Source: Bacteroidales bacterium
GTDB taxonomy: Bacteria; Bacteroidota; Bacteroidia; Bacteroidales; Muribaculaceae
Assembly (NCBI GenBank): GCA_020859755.1
Contig: JAJBVP010000168.1
Coordinates: forward strand, 1-32,443
Length of the DNA: 32,443 bases
Direction: 5' to 3'
The translations under genes were made by a program, and so were the position numbers. Under the pieces are notes generated by a model. That model had not been told where the DNA came from. It searched no databases and worked only from the letters and a program-made list of their open reading frames with translations. Shown here piece by piece: positions 1 to 6,562 of the stretch. Positions within the stretch are counted from its first letter, which is position 1, and every line of letters starts with the position of its first letter.

Positions 1-100
1 CCCAAAGACCACCCCAGTTCGACATATTCCAATTTTTGTCATGTAGTTAAAAATTCGCGGCAGAAAAGGGGGATGAGATTCCCCTGCAACACATTTCGGT

Positions 101-1267
101 ATGGAAAAAGGATATGATTTTGACCATGAAATAGAGCGCCGCGGCACGGGCGCGCTCAAACACGATTGCCTAACACAATTTTTCGGACGCGACGGGCTCC
201 AACCGCTGTGGGTTGCCGACATGGATTTCGAGGTGTGCCCCCAGATCATCGATGCCCTGCGCCGCCGTCTCGACCATCCTGTCCTGGGCTATTCGGCCAC
301 GCCCGACAGCTACTGGACGGCCATCCGCTCGTGGCTGTCGCGCCGTCACGGCCTGCGCGTCGCTCCCGAGGAGATCACATTCACCCCAGGCGTGGTCAAG
401 GGCTTGGCCTTTGCCGTCAACTATTTCACCCGCGAGGGCGATGGAATTGTTATTCAGCCGCCTGTGTATCACCCGTTTAAGATGGTGATAGAGGGCAACA
501 AGCGACGCTGTATCGAAAATCCCCTCACCGATGACTACAGGATGGACCTCAACGCGCTGGAGCAGTTAGTGGAGCGCGAGAAGCCCCGAATGCTGGTGCT
601 CTGCAACCCTCACAACCCCGTGGGAATCCAATGGGATGAGCCAACGCTCGCCCGCTTGGCCACCATTGCCCGCAAGGCCGGGATGGTGGTGGTGAGCGAC
701 GAGATCCATGCCGACTTAATGCTGTGGGGAGGGCGGCACATTCCGTTCCTTGCAGCAGGCGACGACGCCCAAGCCGTGGGCGTGATGCTGGGAGCCCCCT
801 CCAAGACGTTCAACATACCCGGAATGGTAAGCTCGTGGATCGTGGTGAAGAATCCCGAGTTGCGTGAAGGCTTCTTCAACTGGCTGGCATCCAACGAGTT
901 CAACGAAGCCCCGATGACCGCCGTAATTGCCGCCGAGGCCGCTTACACCCATGGCGAAAAGTGGCTCAACCAGTTGCTGAAATACATCGAGGGCACGGTG
1001 GACGCTGTCCTGGAATACGTCGACATTAATCTGCCGGGAATCAAGGCCGTGCGCCCTCAGGCGTCGTTCCTTGTGTGGCTCGACTGTCGTGGACTTGGCT
1101 TGACCCACGCCAGGCTCATCGACCTATTTATCAACCGCGCGGGCCTGGCTCTGAACGACGGCGCGATGTTCGGCACGCAAGGCTCGGGCTTCATGCGACT
1201 CAACGTGGCCTCTCCTCGCCATCGCATCCTCGCCGCCCTCGAGTCGCTCAAAAACGCCCTGCCCTGA
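101..1267 (+). CDS. MalY/PatB-family PLP-dependent C-S lyase / aminotransferase
   Basis: This is a 388-residue fold-type I PLP enzyme of the MalY/PatB group, whose members usually cleave cystathionine or cysteine C-S bonds (cystathionine beta-lyase activity) in the cytoplasm. Visible motifs are the N-terminal WVADMDF segment typical of the group, NPHNPVG, SDEIHADL (the Asp contacts the PLP pyridine nitrogen) and APSKTFNIPG, whose Lys should form the Schiff base. Length is normal for the family. The ATG at 101 precedes the conserved N-terminus. The stop codon shares one base with the next start at 1267, so the two genes are probably translationally coupled. Substrate (cystathionine or another amino acid) cannot be told from sequence. 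Confidence 0.93.
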   Translation: MEKGYDFDHEIERRGTGALKHDCLTQFFGRDGLQPLWVADMDFEVCPQIIDALRRRLDHPVLGYSATPDSYWTAIRSWLSRRHGLRVAPEEITFTPGVVKGLAFAVNYFTREGDGIVIQPPVYHPFKMVIEGNKRRCIENPLTDDYRMDLNALEQLVEREKPRMLVLCNPHNPVGIQWDEPTLARLATIARKAGMVVVSDEIHADLMLWGGRHIPFLAAGDDAQAVGVMLGAPSKTFNIPGMVSSWIVVKNPELREGFFNWLASNEFNEAPMTAVIAAEAAYTHGEKWLNQLLKYIEGTVDAVLEYVDINLPGIKAVRPQASFLVWLDCRGLGLTHARLIDLFINRAGLALNDGAMFGTQGSGFMRLNVASPRHRILAALESLKNALP

Positions 1268-1680
1268 TGATACCTATTCTGATACTGCTCAGCGCATTGG
1301 TGGTCGTAGGATTGGCCTGCTACATACCGTGGGCGATCGGCCGTCGTCGCAACCCGCAATCGGCCGTGGTCAACGAGCCGCCGGAAGGTTGTTGCGGTCA
1401 GCACCAGATATGCGAGCGCGACTCGCTGCTTTCGGCCGTCTCGGCCACCAAGGGCGAGATCGAGTACTTCGCCGACGAGGAACTAGACCGATTCGCTGGG
1501 CGCGACGCCGAGGGCTACAATGACGAGGAAATAGAGGAATTCCGCGACGTGCTTCTCACCCTCCAGCCCGACGAGATCGCCCCCTGGGGACGCAGCATCC
1601 AGCTGCGGGGCATCTCCCTCCCTACCCCAGTGCGCGACGAGCTCCTCCTCCTTGTCGCCGATCTCCGCGACCACCCTTAG
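1267..1680 (+). CDS. Small single-pass membrane protein with CCxxHxxC motif, unknown function
   Basis: This 137-residue protein begins at an ATG overlapping the previous stop by one base. A hydrophobic segment at residues 2-22 looks like an N-terminal membrane anchor. It is followed by a basic patch (GRRR), then CCGQHQIC at about residues 42-49, which could bind a metal or form disulfides. The rest is acidic (EEIEEFRDVLLTLQPDEI) and probably soluble and helical. I do not recognise a characterised family; it reads like a conserved hypothetical of Bacteroidales. Coupling to the PLP lyase suggests shared expression, not a known joint function. A longer in-frame reading from 1075 lies inside the lyase gene and is rejected. 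Confidence 0.75.
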   Translation: MIPILILLSALVVVGLACYIPWAIGRRRNPQSAVVNEPPEGCCGQHQICERDSLLSAVSATKGEIEYFADEELDRFAGRDAEGYNDEEIEEFRDVLLTLQPDEIAPWGRSIQLRGISLPTPVRDELLLLVADLRDHP

Positions 1681-1763
1681 CCCTCAATCATACGCAATTA
1701 TCCAGTAAATCCTTGAATATCTTTCTTTTTTAACAATCCTATTTACCGAGAGGCTGATGCCGA

Positions 1764-1795
1764 TTTGCGAAAATTGGGTAAATGTTGTAATTTTG
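1764..1795 (+). promoter_or_regulatory. Bacteroidetes-type promoter for the small secreted protein
   Basis: A TTTG at 1764-1767 and a TAATTTTG box (TAnnTTTG) at 1788-1795 are separated by 20 bp, matching the Bacteroidetes -33/-7 layout. Transcription would begin near 1802, about 12 nt before the ATG at 1814. This also argues against the upstream in-frame start at 1757. Confidence 0.65.
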
Positions 1796-1813
1796 GGGCG
1801 AGAATTTTCCGAT

Positions 1814-2158
1814 ATGATGAAAAGGACACCAATTAGGCATATTTTGCTGGCCGTGGCATTGGCAACGGCTATGGGTGTCACCGCTCAATCCTCAAGCCAT
1901 TGGGAGAGCGCCGATCCGGCCAAGGCGCGACAGGGAGCCACGGTGGAGAAGGTCGAGGCCGACCAGCCCGAAGTGTGGGTAAAGGATGGGTATATCTACA
2001 TCACAGCCCCGCGGGCCGTTACAATCCGCATCTATTCCATTCTGGGTCAGATGATTTCGCAGGAGGCCGTGCCGCCCGGCACGTTCCGCCTTCACGTTGC
2101 CTCGCGAGGCATCTACATCCTCAAAATGGGCAACCTCACCCGCCGCGTCACCCTATAA
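1814..2158 (+). CDS. Small secreted protein ending in a T9SS type A-like sorting segment
   Basis: This protein has 114 residues from the ATG at 1814 (a second ATG follows at 1817). Residues 1-25 form a signal peptide: MMKR, then a hydrophobic run ending AMGVTAQS. The C-terminal 60 or so residues resemble the type A sorting domain of the type IX secretion system: VTIRIYSILGQMI, an RGIYILKMG turn, and a terminal RRVTL strand. Between signal and tail lie only about 30 residues, so the mature protein is almost nothing but the sorting-like domain. The start is chosen from the promoter position. It could instead be a stand-alone beta-sandwich protein related to this domain. It has no operon partner; a decayed gene lies downstream on the other strand. 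Confidence 0.7.
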   Translation: MMKRTPIRHILLAVALATAMGVTAQSSSHWESADPAKARQGATVEKVEADQPEVWVKDGYIYITAPRAVTIRIYSILGQMISQEAVPPGTFRLHVASRGIYILKMGNLTRRVTL

Positions 2159-2201
2159 CGGGCCCCAGACCCCTGATTAAAGTAATTTCTTCTATCTTAA
2201 T

Positions 2202-2423
2202 TTAGGTCACAAATTGTGACCTTAAAGATTCAGTCTCTTTGTCAGTCAATTGAAACATAAAGTCACTCGGGAAACGCTCAATTTACCTTTTAACCGCTTG
2301 ATTTTCTACACCATACATTGCGGCCAAATCACGATCCAACAGAACCCGTTGACCACGGATTTCGTGAATCTTATTTTGTATGAGAGTTATGTCCTGCTCC
2401 TTTAGAGGCTCGTATAAACTTTT
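2202..2423 (-). pseudogene. Decayed ORF6N-domain (KilA-N-like, phage-associated) gene
   Basis: Reading the minus strand in one frame from 2423 gives a recognisable ORF6N domain: LIQNKIHEIRGQRVLLDRDL, then AAMYGVE, then NQAVKR. A TAA at 2283-2285 stands where Asn is expected. The frame continues as IERFPSDFMFQLTDKE and TESLRSQFVT before another stop at 2202-2204. No start codon is available because a stop lies just upstream at 2424-2426. About four residues normally present between YGVE and NQAVKR appear missing. The usual downstream WGGRRK-type segment and C-terminal half are absent. ORF6N proteins occur in phages and are abundant in Bacteroidales. This copy is dead: truncated at both ends and nonsense-mutated. 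Confidence 0.82.
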
Positions 2424-2439
2424 TTAGGGAAGTGAAGAG

Positions 2440-3114
2440 CTATTTTTCGGGGTGGAGGCGGGCGACGGGCGTGATGCCGCCGGTGGTGGTTTCGCCGAGT
2501 TTTACGAGGATGTCGCTGTTGAGAGGGACGTAGATGTCGACTCGCGAGCCGAATTTGATGAAGCCCATATGCTCCTCGATGGTCACGTGCTCGCCGGGCT
2601 GGGCGTAGGTGACGATGCGGCGCGCCATGGCACCGGCGATTTGACGCACCAGGATATCCTGTCCCTCCGGGGTGCGAATCACCACGGTGGAGCGCTCGTT
2701 CTCGGTGCTCGACTTGGGCAGATATGCGGCCAGAAAGCGACCGGAATGATGTTTTGCCATAATCACCTCGCCATCAACAGGATACCAATTGGCATGTACG
2801 TTAAACACACTCATGAACACCGAAATCTGCATAACCTCGCGCTTGAGGTACTCGGGCTCGTATACCTTCTCCACTGCCACCACCTTACCGTCGGCCGAAG
2901 CCACGACAAGATTCTTGGAATCGCCACGGAAACGGCGTCGGGGCGAGCGGAAGAAGTTGACTACCAGCAGGAAAAAGATGGCACTCCCCACCGTCAAGCC
3001 AATCGGAAAGCCAAGCGGGCGAATGAAAATCCATGCCGGCACGTTGAGCACCAGCAGCACCGCCGCCAATCCGATCAGGATCTCAGTCCCTTCATGGTGT
3101 ATTTTGTAAGTCAT
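2440..3114 (-). CDS. psd: Phosphatidylserine decarboxylase (pyruvoyl enzyme proenzyme)
   Basis: This 224-residue short-type (archaeal/Bacteroidetes-like) phosphatidylserine decarboxylase makes phosphatidylethanolamine at the inner membrane. Two hydrophobic segments occupy about residues 10-55. The catalytic region follows with VFMSVFNVHANWYPVDG, then KHHSGRFLAAY. The GFIKFGSRVD segment contains the Gly-Ser self-cleavage site, whose Ser becomes the pyruvoyl group. The usual LGST of the long enzymes is replaced by FGS, as in this subgroup. A promoter is seen upstream at 3176-3206. The CDP-diacylglycerol-serine synthase gene that often accompanies psd in Bacteroidetes is not next to it; the downstream side is the ORF6N remnant. 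Confidence 0.95.
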   Translation of the reverse strand: MTYKIHHEGTEILIGLAAVLLVLNVPAWIFIRPLGFPIGLTVGSAIFFLLVVNFFRSPRRRFRGDSKNLVVASADGKVVAVEKVYEPEYLKREVMQISVFMSVFNVHANWYPVDGEVIMAKHHSGRFLAAYLPKSSTENERSTVVIRTPEGQDILVRQIAGAMARRIVTYAQPGEHVTIEEHMGFIKFGSRVDIYVPLNSDILVKLGETTTGGITPVARLHPEK

Positions 3115-3175
3115 TGGTCGTGCAAATAGAATGGCAATTGAGAGATTGTTTTAGGCAATTGGATTATTTAATCGA

Positions 3176-3206
3176 CAAAGTTACACATTTTCTGCGAATT
3201 GTGCAA
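3176..3206 (-). promoter_or_regulatory. Promoter for psd
   Basis: On the minus strand, TAACTTTG (3183-3176) fits TAnnTTTG, with TTG at 3206-3204 after a 20-bp spacer. Predicted transcription begins near 3169, leaving a leader of about 55 nt before the psd ATG at 3114. Confidence 0.6.
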
Positions 3207-3231
3207 GTATCCGCTCATTTCACAATGATTT

Positions 3232-4857
3232 TCAATCGTTTACGGGTTCAATAGCGATTATCTTCCGCGAAGGGATATTCAGGTAGCCCCACCGCCCAAA
3301 CCGCGTTTCGGCCACATGGAGCGAGTCGGCCGGAAGCAGGATTGTGTCGCAGGCGGCGCGCCCTTGCATCCGCTTGGACAGTGACGCCCCAAGCCCCTCC
3401 ACGGTGCACTGGTCGCCCAGGATCATGCGATAACGGGCACCAGGTGGCACGCTGTCGCCCGGGATCCACAGATGCTCGCAATATTCCCAACCGTAAATCG
3501 GCACGCCCTGGAACAACCGATTCTGCTCGACCAACGTTTCACGAGGATGCTCCAAGCCCCAAAGATCGGCTTTTGACACCACGATAACCTCCTCTTTTTC
3601 AGGGCAATAATACCAATGCAACGATATCGGGTGAATAATGCGACGAAGCCAGCGATTGTACAGGGGATTGGAAGGCACGTCGCCCAACACGGCAATACAG
3701 TCGTCATGGTTCACATAATCATCAACCATCGCTTGAATTGACTGATTCATAACGCGTTGTGTCTTCACAAGGCCGCATAAATGCAGCAAAATGACTATCC
3801 CCCCTATCAAGCTAAGAGCGTTACTCCACCACGACCTGCCCCAGCCGCTCTCCAATGCGGGCATCCACAAACGTATAAGCAACACAATGGAAATCAAGTC
3901 GATAGGCATCATCGACCGCGGCAACGCGTGTATCAACAGCAACACCACTATCTGAATCGCCAACAGTATCAGCAGGAATCGGCTCCCCTGCCACCATCGC
4001 TTCACCCATCGCAATCGGAAAATCGACAGCAATGCCAAACTGGCCACAAGTGCCCAAAAGTCCTTGATATACAACAAGAAAACGAGCATCGACGAGAGGT
4101 TGAACACATTTCCCTCGGTGGCGCCGCGCAGGTAGTTGCCAGGAGCGACCACGAGCAGCAAGGTGCCCAGCCAATAGCCAGCTACGAGCCACAACGCGCC
4201 ATCCAAGCGTATCGGCTTGCGTCGCGCCAAGTAATACACGCCGAAAGCGAGCGACAAAGGCGCGCAAAAGCCCTCATGGGTCCACCCCAGCGCCACACCC
4301 AGCAGCACAATCAGCGCCGACTTCCACCACGCGAATCGACACCCTTGCCATCTCCTCCACAACACGATAGCCACAAGCATCGCCGTGCCCGACCATAAAT
4401 AATTGACTCCCAGATTAAGGCCGGTTAACAAGTTGGGGGCCTCAGCCAATACATACACCGACCCCACCACGGCGATCAGATACGGCCACAACGAGCGAGT
4501 AACCAGCCGCTTAGCCCCGATGGCCACAATCAACGCCCAAAAGACGATCAGCACCAGGGTGTTAATCGGATAGAACCATTTATACGGCAACACGCCCGAG
4601 AAGATCTGCTCAACGGTGTGGACCAACGCGCGGCCCGACCATGTGAAATAATGATTCCACTGCGAGCGGGCCACATCGCCAAGCGAATGTATCATCTCGT
4701 GGTTGTCGCCGAAAAAACGGTGCCAAACGGCCTGGTAATACAGCTCGTCGTTCATCAGCACCACGTCCTTGGCGTAGAGCCACATAAGCACGCCCACCGC
4801 CCCGAGGAACAGAGCGATGGTGACGATTGACAGGCGACGGGATGATTGGCTGCACAT
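3232..4857 (-). CDS. DUF6056-like polytopic membrane protein (possible glycosyltransferase-type)
   Basis: The protein has 541 residues when started at 4857. Many hydrophobic helices span about residues 10-370, then a soluble C-terminal domain of roughly 170 residues follows. The first periplasmic loop carries NDELYYQAVWHRFFG and then YFTWSGRALVHTVEQIF, resembling the D/E-rich loop and GR motif of DUF6056 membrane proteins, which look like lipid-linked-sugar glycosyltransferases (GT-C fold). Function is not established. An in-frame ATG at 4914 would run into the rnpB gene and add a charged, non-hydrophobic tail. The ATG at 4857 sits just before the first membrane helix and 2-3 nt after the predicted transcription start, so it is preferred. 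Confidence 0.75.
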   Translation of the reverse strand: MCSQSSRRLSIVTIALFLGAVGVLMWLYAKDVVLMNDELYYQAVWHRFFGDNHEMIHSLGDVARSQWNHYFTWSGRALVHTVEQIFSGVLPYKWFYPINTLVLIVFWALIVAIGAKRLVTRSLWPYLIAVVGSVYVLAEAPNLLTGLNLGVNYLWSGTAMLVAIVLWRRWQGCRFAWWKSALIVLLGVALGWTHEGFCAPLSLAFGVYYLARRKPIRLDGALWLVAGYWLGTLLLVVAPGNYLRGATEGNVFNLSSMLVFLLYIKDFWALVASLALLSIFRLRWVKRWWQGSRFLLILLAIQIVVLLLIHALPRSMMPIDLISIVLLIRLWMPALESGWGRSWWSNALSLIGGIVILLHLCGLVKTQRVMNQSIQAMVDDYVNHDDCIAVLGDVPSNPLYNRWLRRIIHPISLHWYYCPEKEEVIVVSKADLWGLEHPRETLVEQNRLFQGVPIYGWEYCEHLWIPGDSVPPGARYRMILGDQCTVEGLGASLSKRMQGRAACDTILLPADSLHVAETRFGRWGYLNIPSRKIIAIEPVND

Positions 4858-4865
4858 AGCGATGG

Positions 4866-4873
4866 CAAAGTTA
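4866..4873 (-). promoter_or_regulatory. -7 box for the DUF6056-like gene
   Basis: TAACTTTG on the minus strand fits the Bacteroidetes TAnnTTTG box. Transcription would start about 4859, only 2-3 nt before the ATG at 4857, so the message would be nearly leaderless. No clear TTTG is seen at the -33 distance. It lies 13 bp from the divergent rnpB box. Confidence 0.45.
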
Positions 4874-4886
4874 CGGAATTTTTTTG

Positions 4887-4894
4887 TATCTTCG
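4887..4894 (+). promoter_or_regulatory. -7 box for rnpB
   Basis: TATCTTCG, a TAnnTTCG variant of the Bacteroidetes box, lies 7 nt upstream of the first paired base expected for P1 of RNase P RNA (about 4901). It follows a T-run. No good -33 TTTG is visible. Confidence 0.5.
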
Positions 4895-4900
4895 CGGCAC

Positions 4901-5402
4901 TTTGGCTTGGGCATCTCGTCGCGGGGCGCAATTCCCCTCCACCCACCCGGGGGAACGGCGCCATGAGGAAAGTCCGGGCAACACAGAGCGCCATGCTTTC
5001 TAACGGAAAGGCGTCGGCAACGGCGCGGCTAGCGTGACAGAAAACAACCGCCCGAGGAGTGGTTAGTGATGAACGGTGAGTGGTTAGTGCATTAGCTACT
5101 AACAACTACCAACTAACAACTACCAACTTCCTCTGGTAAGGGTGAAAAGGCGGGGTAAGAGCCCACCGGGGAGCCTGGCGACAGGTTCCGCCGCACGTCC
5201 CATGGGTTGCAAGGTCAAGTATACCGGCATTTAAGGGTTGCTCGCCCATTGCCGGGGGGTAGACCGCTTTAGCCCGCGGGCAACCGCGCGGCATAGATAA
5301 ATGACGAGACGCGACAGCCCGAGGCTGCGGCCTGGCGTGATGCCACCGCTCAGCCACCGGCCACGTCGCCGACATAACCCGGCTTATCGTCCAATGCCAT
5401 CC
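4901..5402 (+). ncRNA. rnpB: RNase P RNA (class A), catalytic RNA of tRNA 5' maturation
   Basis: All the conserved blocks of bacterial RNase P RNA are present in order. GAGGAAAGTCCGGGC is at 4965-4979. AAGGGTGAAAAGG, then GGGGTAAGAGCCCACCG, lie at 5138-5168. GCGACAGGT, then GATAAATGACG, follow, with AACCCGGCTTATCG near 5376-5389. The ends pair as P1 (about 4903-4910 with 5391-5399). The last conserved block reads GACATAACCC where many bacteria have GACAGAACCC. P12 (5054-5133) is enlarged and made of heptamer repeats (separate entry). A strong terminator follows at 5403-5430. Boundaries are good to a few bases. Confidence 0.95.
5054..5133 (+). repeat. Heptamer-repeat stem forming P12 of RNase P RNA
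   Basis: The arm pair GAGGA (5054-5058) and TCCTC (5129-5133) closes the helix. The 5' arm reads in 7-nt units GTGGTTA, GTGATGA, ACGGTGA, GTGGTTA, GTGCATT (5059-5093). The 3' arm reads CTAACAA, CTACCAA, CTAACAA, CTACCAA (5099-5126). The arms are roughly complementary in the same 7-nt register, partly through G-U pairs. In the E. coli RNA this position is a short hairpin. Confidence 0.8.
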
Positions 5403-5430
5403 AGGGCGCCCCACAGAGGGCGCCCTTTCT
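5403..5430 (+). terminator. Rho-independent terminator of rnpB
   Basis: A perfect 9-bp GC-rich stem (AGGGCGCCC, loop CACAGA, GGGCGCCCT) is followed by TTCTGTT. It starts just after the rnpB 3' end. It lies 2 nt from the stop of the convergent gene at 5432 and may serve both directions. Confidence 0.85.
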
Positions 5431-5431
5431 G

Positions 5432-5698
5432 TTAGTTAAAGTAAGATATCAAATACGAAAATACCAGATAACTCACTACTAATACACCCATTATCCAACT
5501 CCGAATAAGTTGTTGCCAACATTTCTGCTTAATGCAGTAATAGGTAAGTAACCCCATATACACCAGCAAATCAACAATCAGCCCCCAATAATACCACCAG
5601 CCAATTTGACGCAGGAAAAAAGTGACCAAGAAAATCACTGGTATGGGCACCAACACCCACGCCAATTTCCAAGAAGACGGATTGTATATTCTTTTCAT
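5432..5698 (-). CDS. Small three-helix membrane protein, unknown function
   Basis: This 88-residue, very hydrophobic protein has three likely membrane helices at about residues 12-30, 34-56 and 65-86, and a basic N-terminus (MKRIYNPSSWK). It starts 30 nt downstream of the lipoprotein gene at 5729-6490, on the same strand, so the two are probably co-transcribed. Both are clearly AT-richer than their neighbours. I recognise no family. Position and architecture would fit an immunity or partner protein for the upstream lipoprotein, but that is inference only. Confidence 0.65.
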   Translation of the reverse strand: MKRIYNPSSWKLAWVLVPIPVIFLVTFFLRQIGWWYYWGLIVDLLVYMGLLTYYCIKQKCWQQLIRSWIMGVLVVSYLVFSYLISYFN

Positions 5699-5728
5699 CC
5701 GGAAATATTTTTTCTCAAAATCTATCTA

Positions 5729-6490
5729 TTAATGCCAACGTCCCATACAAATTTCATATTGATACCACGTATCAATTATTCCAATAGCAGCTTCAATGCA
5801 ATCCAATGCATCGATTACGGCTGCCAAATTCCCCGCACAGAAATTTAACATCATAGACGCTCCTAAATTCACTCCACAAATTGCAAGCCTAATTTTTGCA
5901 TAGAATTTACATAAGCCTTGTGATGCTCGAGTTGTTAAATCATTTCGGATAAAAGCGAGGTAAGGGGCTCTGGCACATTTATCAATATATACTGCAGTTT
6001 CCTCATATAGTTTTTTCTGATCCTCATTTAGTCCAGCGGGAACCAATAATTGGAATTGTTCAAGCCCTCCGCTTGTGTCAAAATATGCATCAACAAAATT
6101 TTGATAGTCGGTTAAGCCGTGTTGACTTCCAACCACTCTCATAATATATTCCACATTAGAATCTTCTCTACTTTCCATAACGGAATCCGGATCCGATCCA
6201 AGACGAACTTTGAACTCTAAAATTACACTATCCAATTGATTTTGACTCAAAGAAGATAAATATTCAAGGTCCTCAGGAGTAAAAACCGGAATATTAACAT
6301 TTATAGAATCAAAGACTCTGCTTGGTTCTTTTAGCAGCTGGAAGATAGATGTGCTTTTCTGCGCATTCACATAGTCAAAGAATGCTTTTTCATCAAAAGA
6401 ATTGTCGCTTAAGGGGTAATCTTCTTTGGTACAACCAGCCCAAACACAAGAAAGACCAAAAACAAAAAGAATTAAATACAAGTTTTTCAT
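5729..6490 (-). CDS. Lipoprotein with six-cysteine hydrophobic C-terminal region, unknown function
   Basis: The protein has 253 residues. Residues 1-20 form a lipoprotein signal ending VWAGC (Cys20). Residues 25-165 are acidic and helical with no family I recognise. Residues 172-248 contain six cysteines (172, 194, 205, 218, 231, 248) spaced through hydrophobic, Gly/Ala-rich helices (AICGVNLGASMMLNFCAGNL, then DALDCIEAAIGIID). This tail looks like a small disulfide-bonded or membrane-active domain attached to a leader or carrier region. The gene is AT-rich and flanked by GC-rich conserved genes, suggesting acquisition. A small membrane protein follows 30 nt downstream. A secreted toxin or antigen is possible but unproven. 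Confidence 0.7.
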   Translation of the reverse strand: MKNLYLILFVFGLSCVWAGCTKEDYPLSDNSFDEKAFFDYVNAQKSTSIFQLLKEPSRVFDSINVNIPVFTPEDLEYLSSLSQNQLDSVILEFKVRLGSDPDSVMESREDSNVEYIMRVVGSQHGLTDYQNFVDAYFDTSGGLEQFQLLVPAGLNEDQKKLYEETAVYIDKCARAPYLAFIRNDLTTRASQGLCKFYAKIRLAICGVNLGASMMLNFCAGNLAAVIDALDCIEAAIGIIDTWYQYEICMGRWH

Positions 6491-6562
6491 AATGGGAAAA
6501 ATGAAACATTTTTTTTAAAACAAATGATTGAAGATAAAGGTTGTCCCAGGTTGGGAAATAAA

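Noticed and set aside
1..100. Promoter for the aminotransferase gene
   Set aside because: TTTG at 35-38 has no TAnnTTTG box at the right distance; the small GGGGA/TCCCC stem near 68-83 is too weak to call.
2201..2223. Palindrome around GGTCACAA / TTGTGACC as an operator
   Set aside because: It falls inside the frame of the decayed ORF6N gene and encodes its RSQFVT segment, so the symmetry is probably incidental.
4858..4914. N-terminal extension of the DUF6056-like protein from ATG 4914
   Set aside because: It would overlap the rnpB promoter and P1, lies upstream of the predicted transcription start and adds a non-hydrophobic charged stretch.
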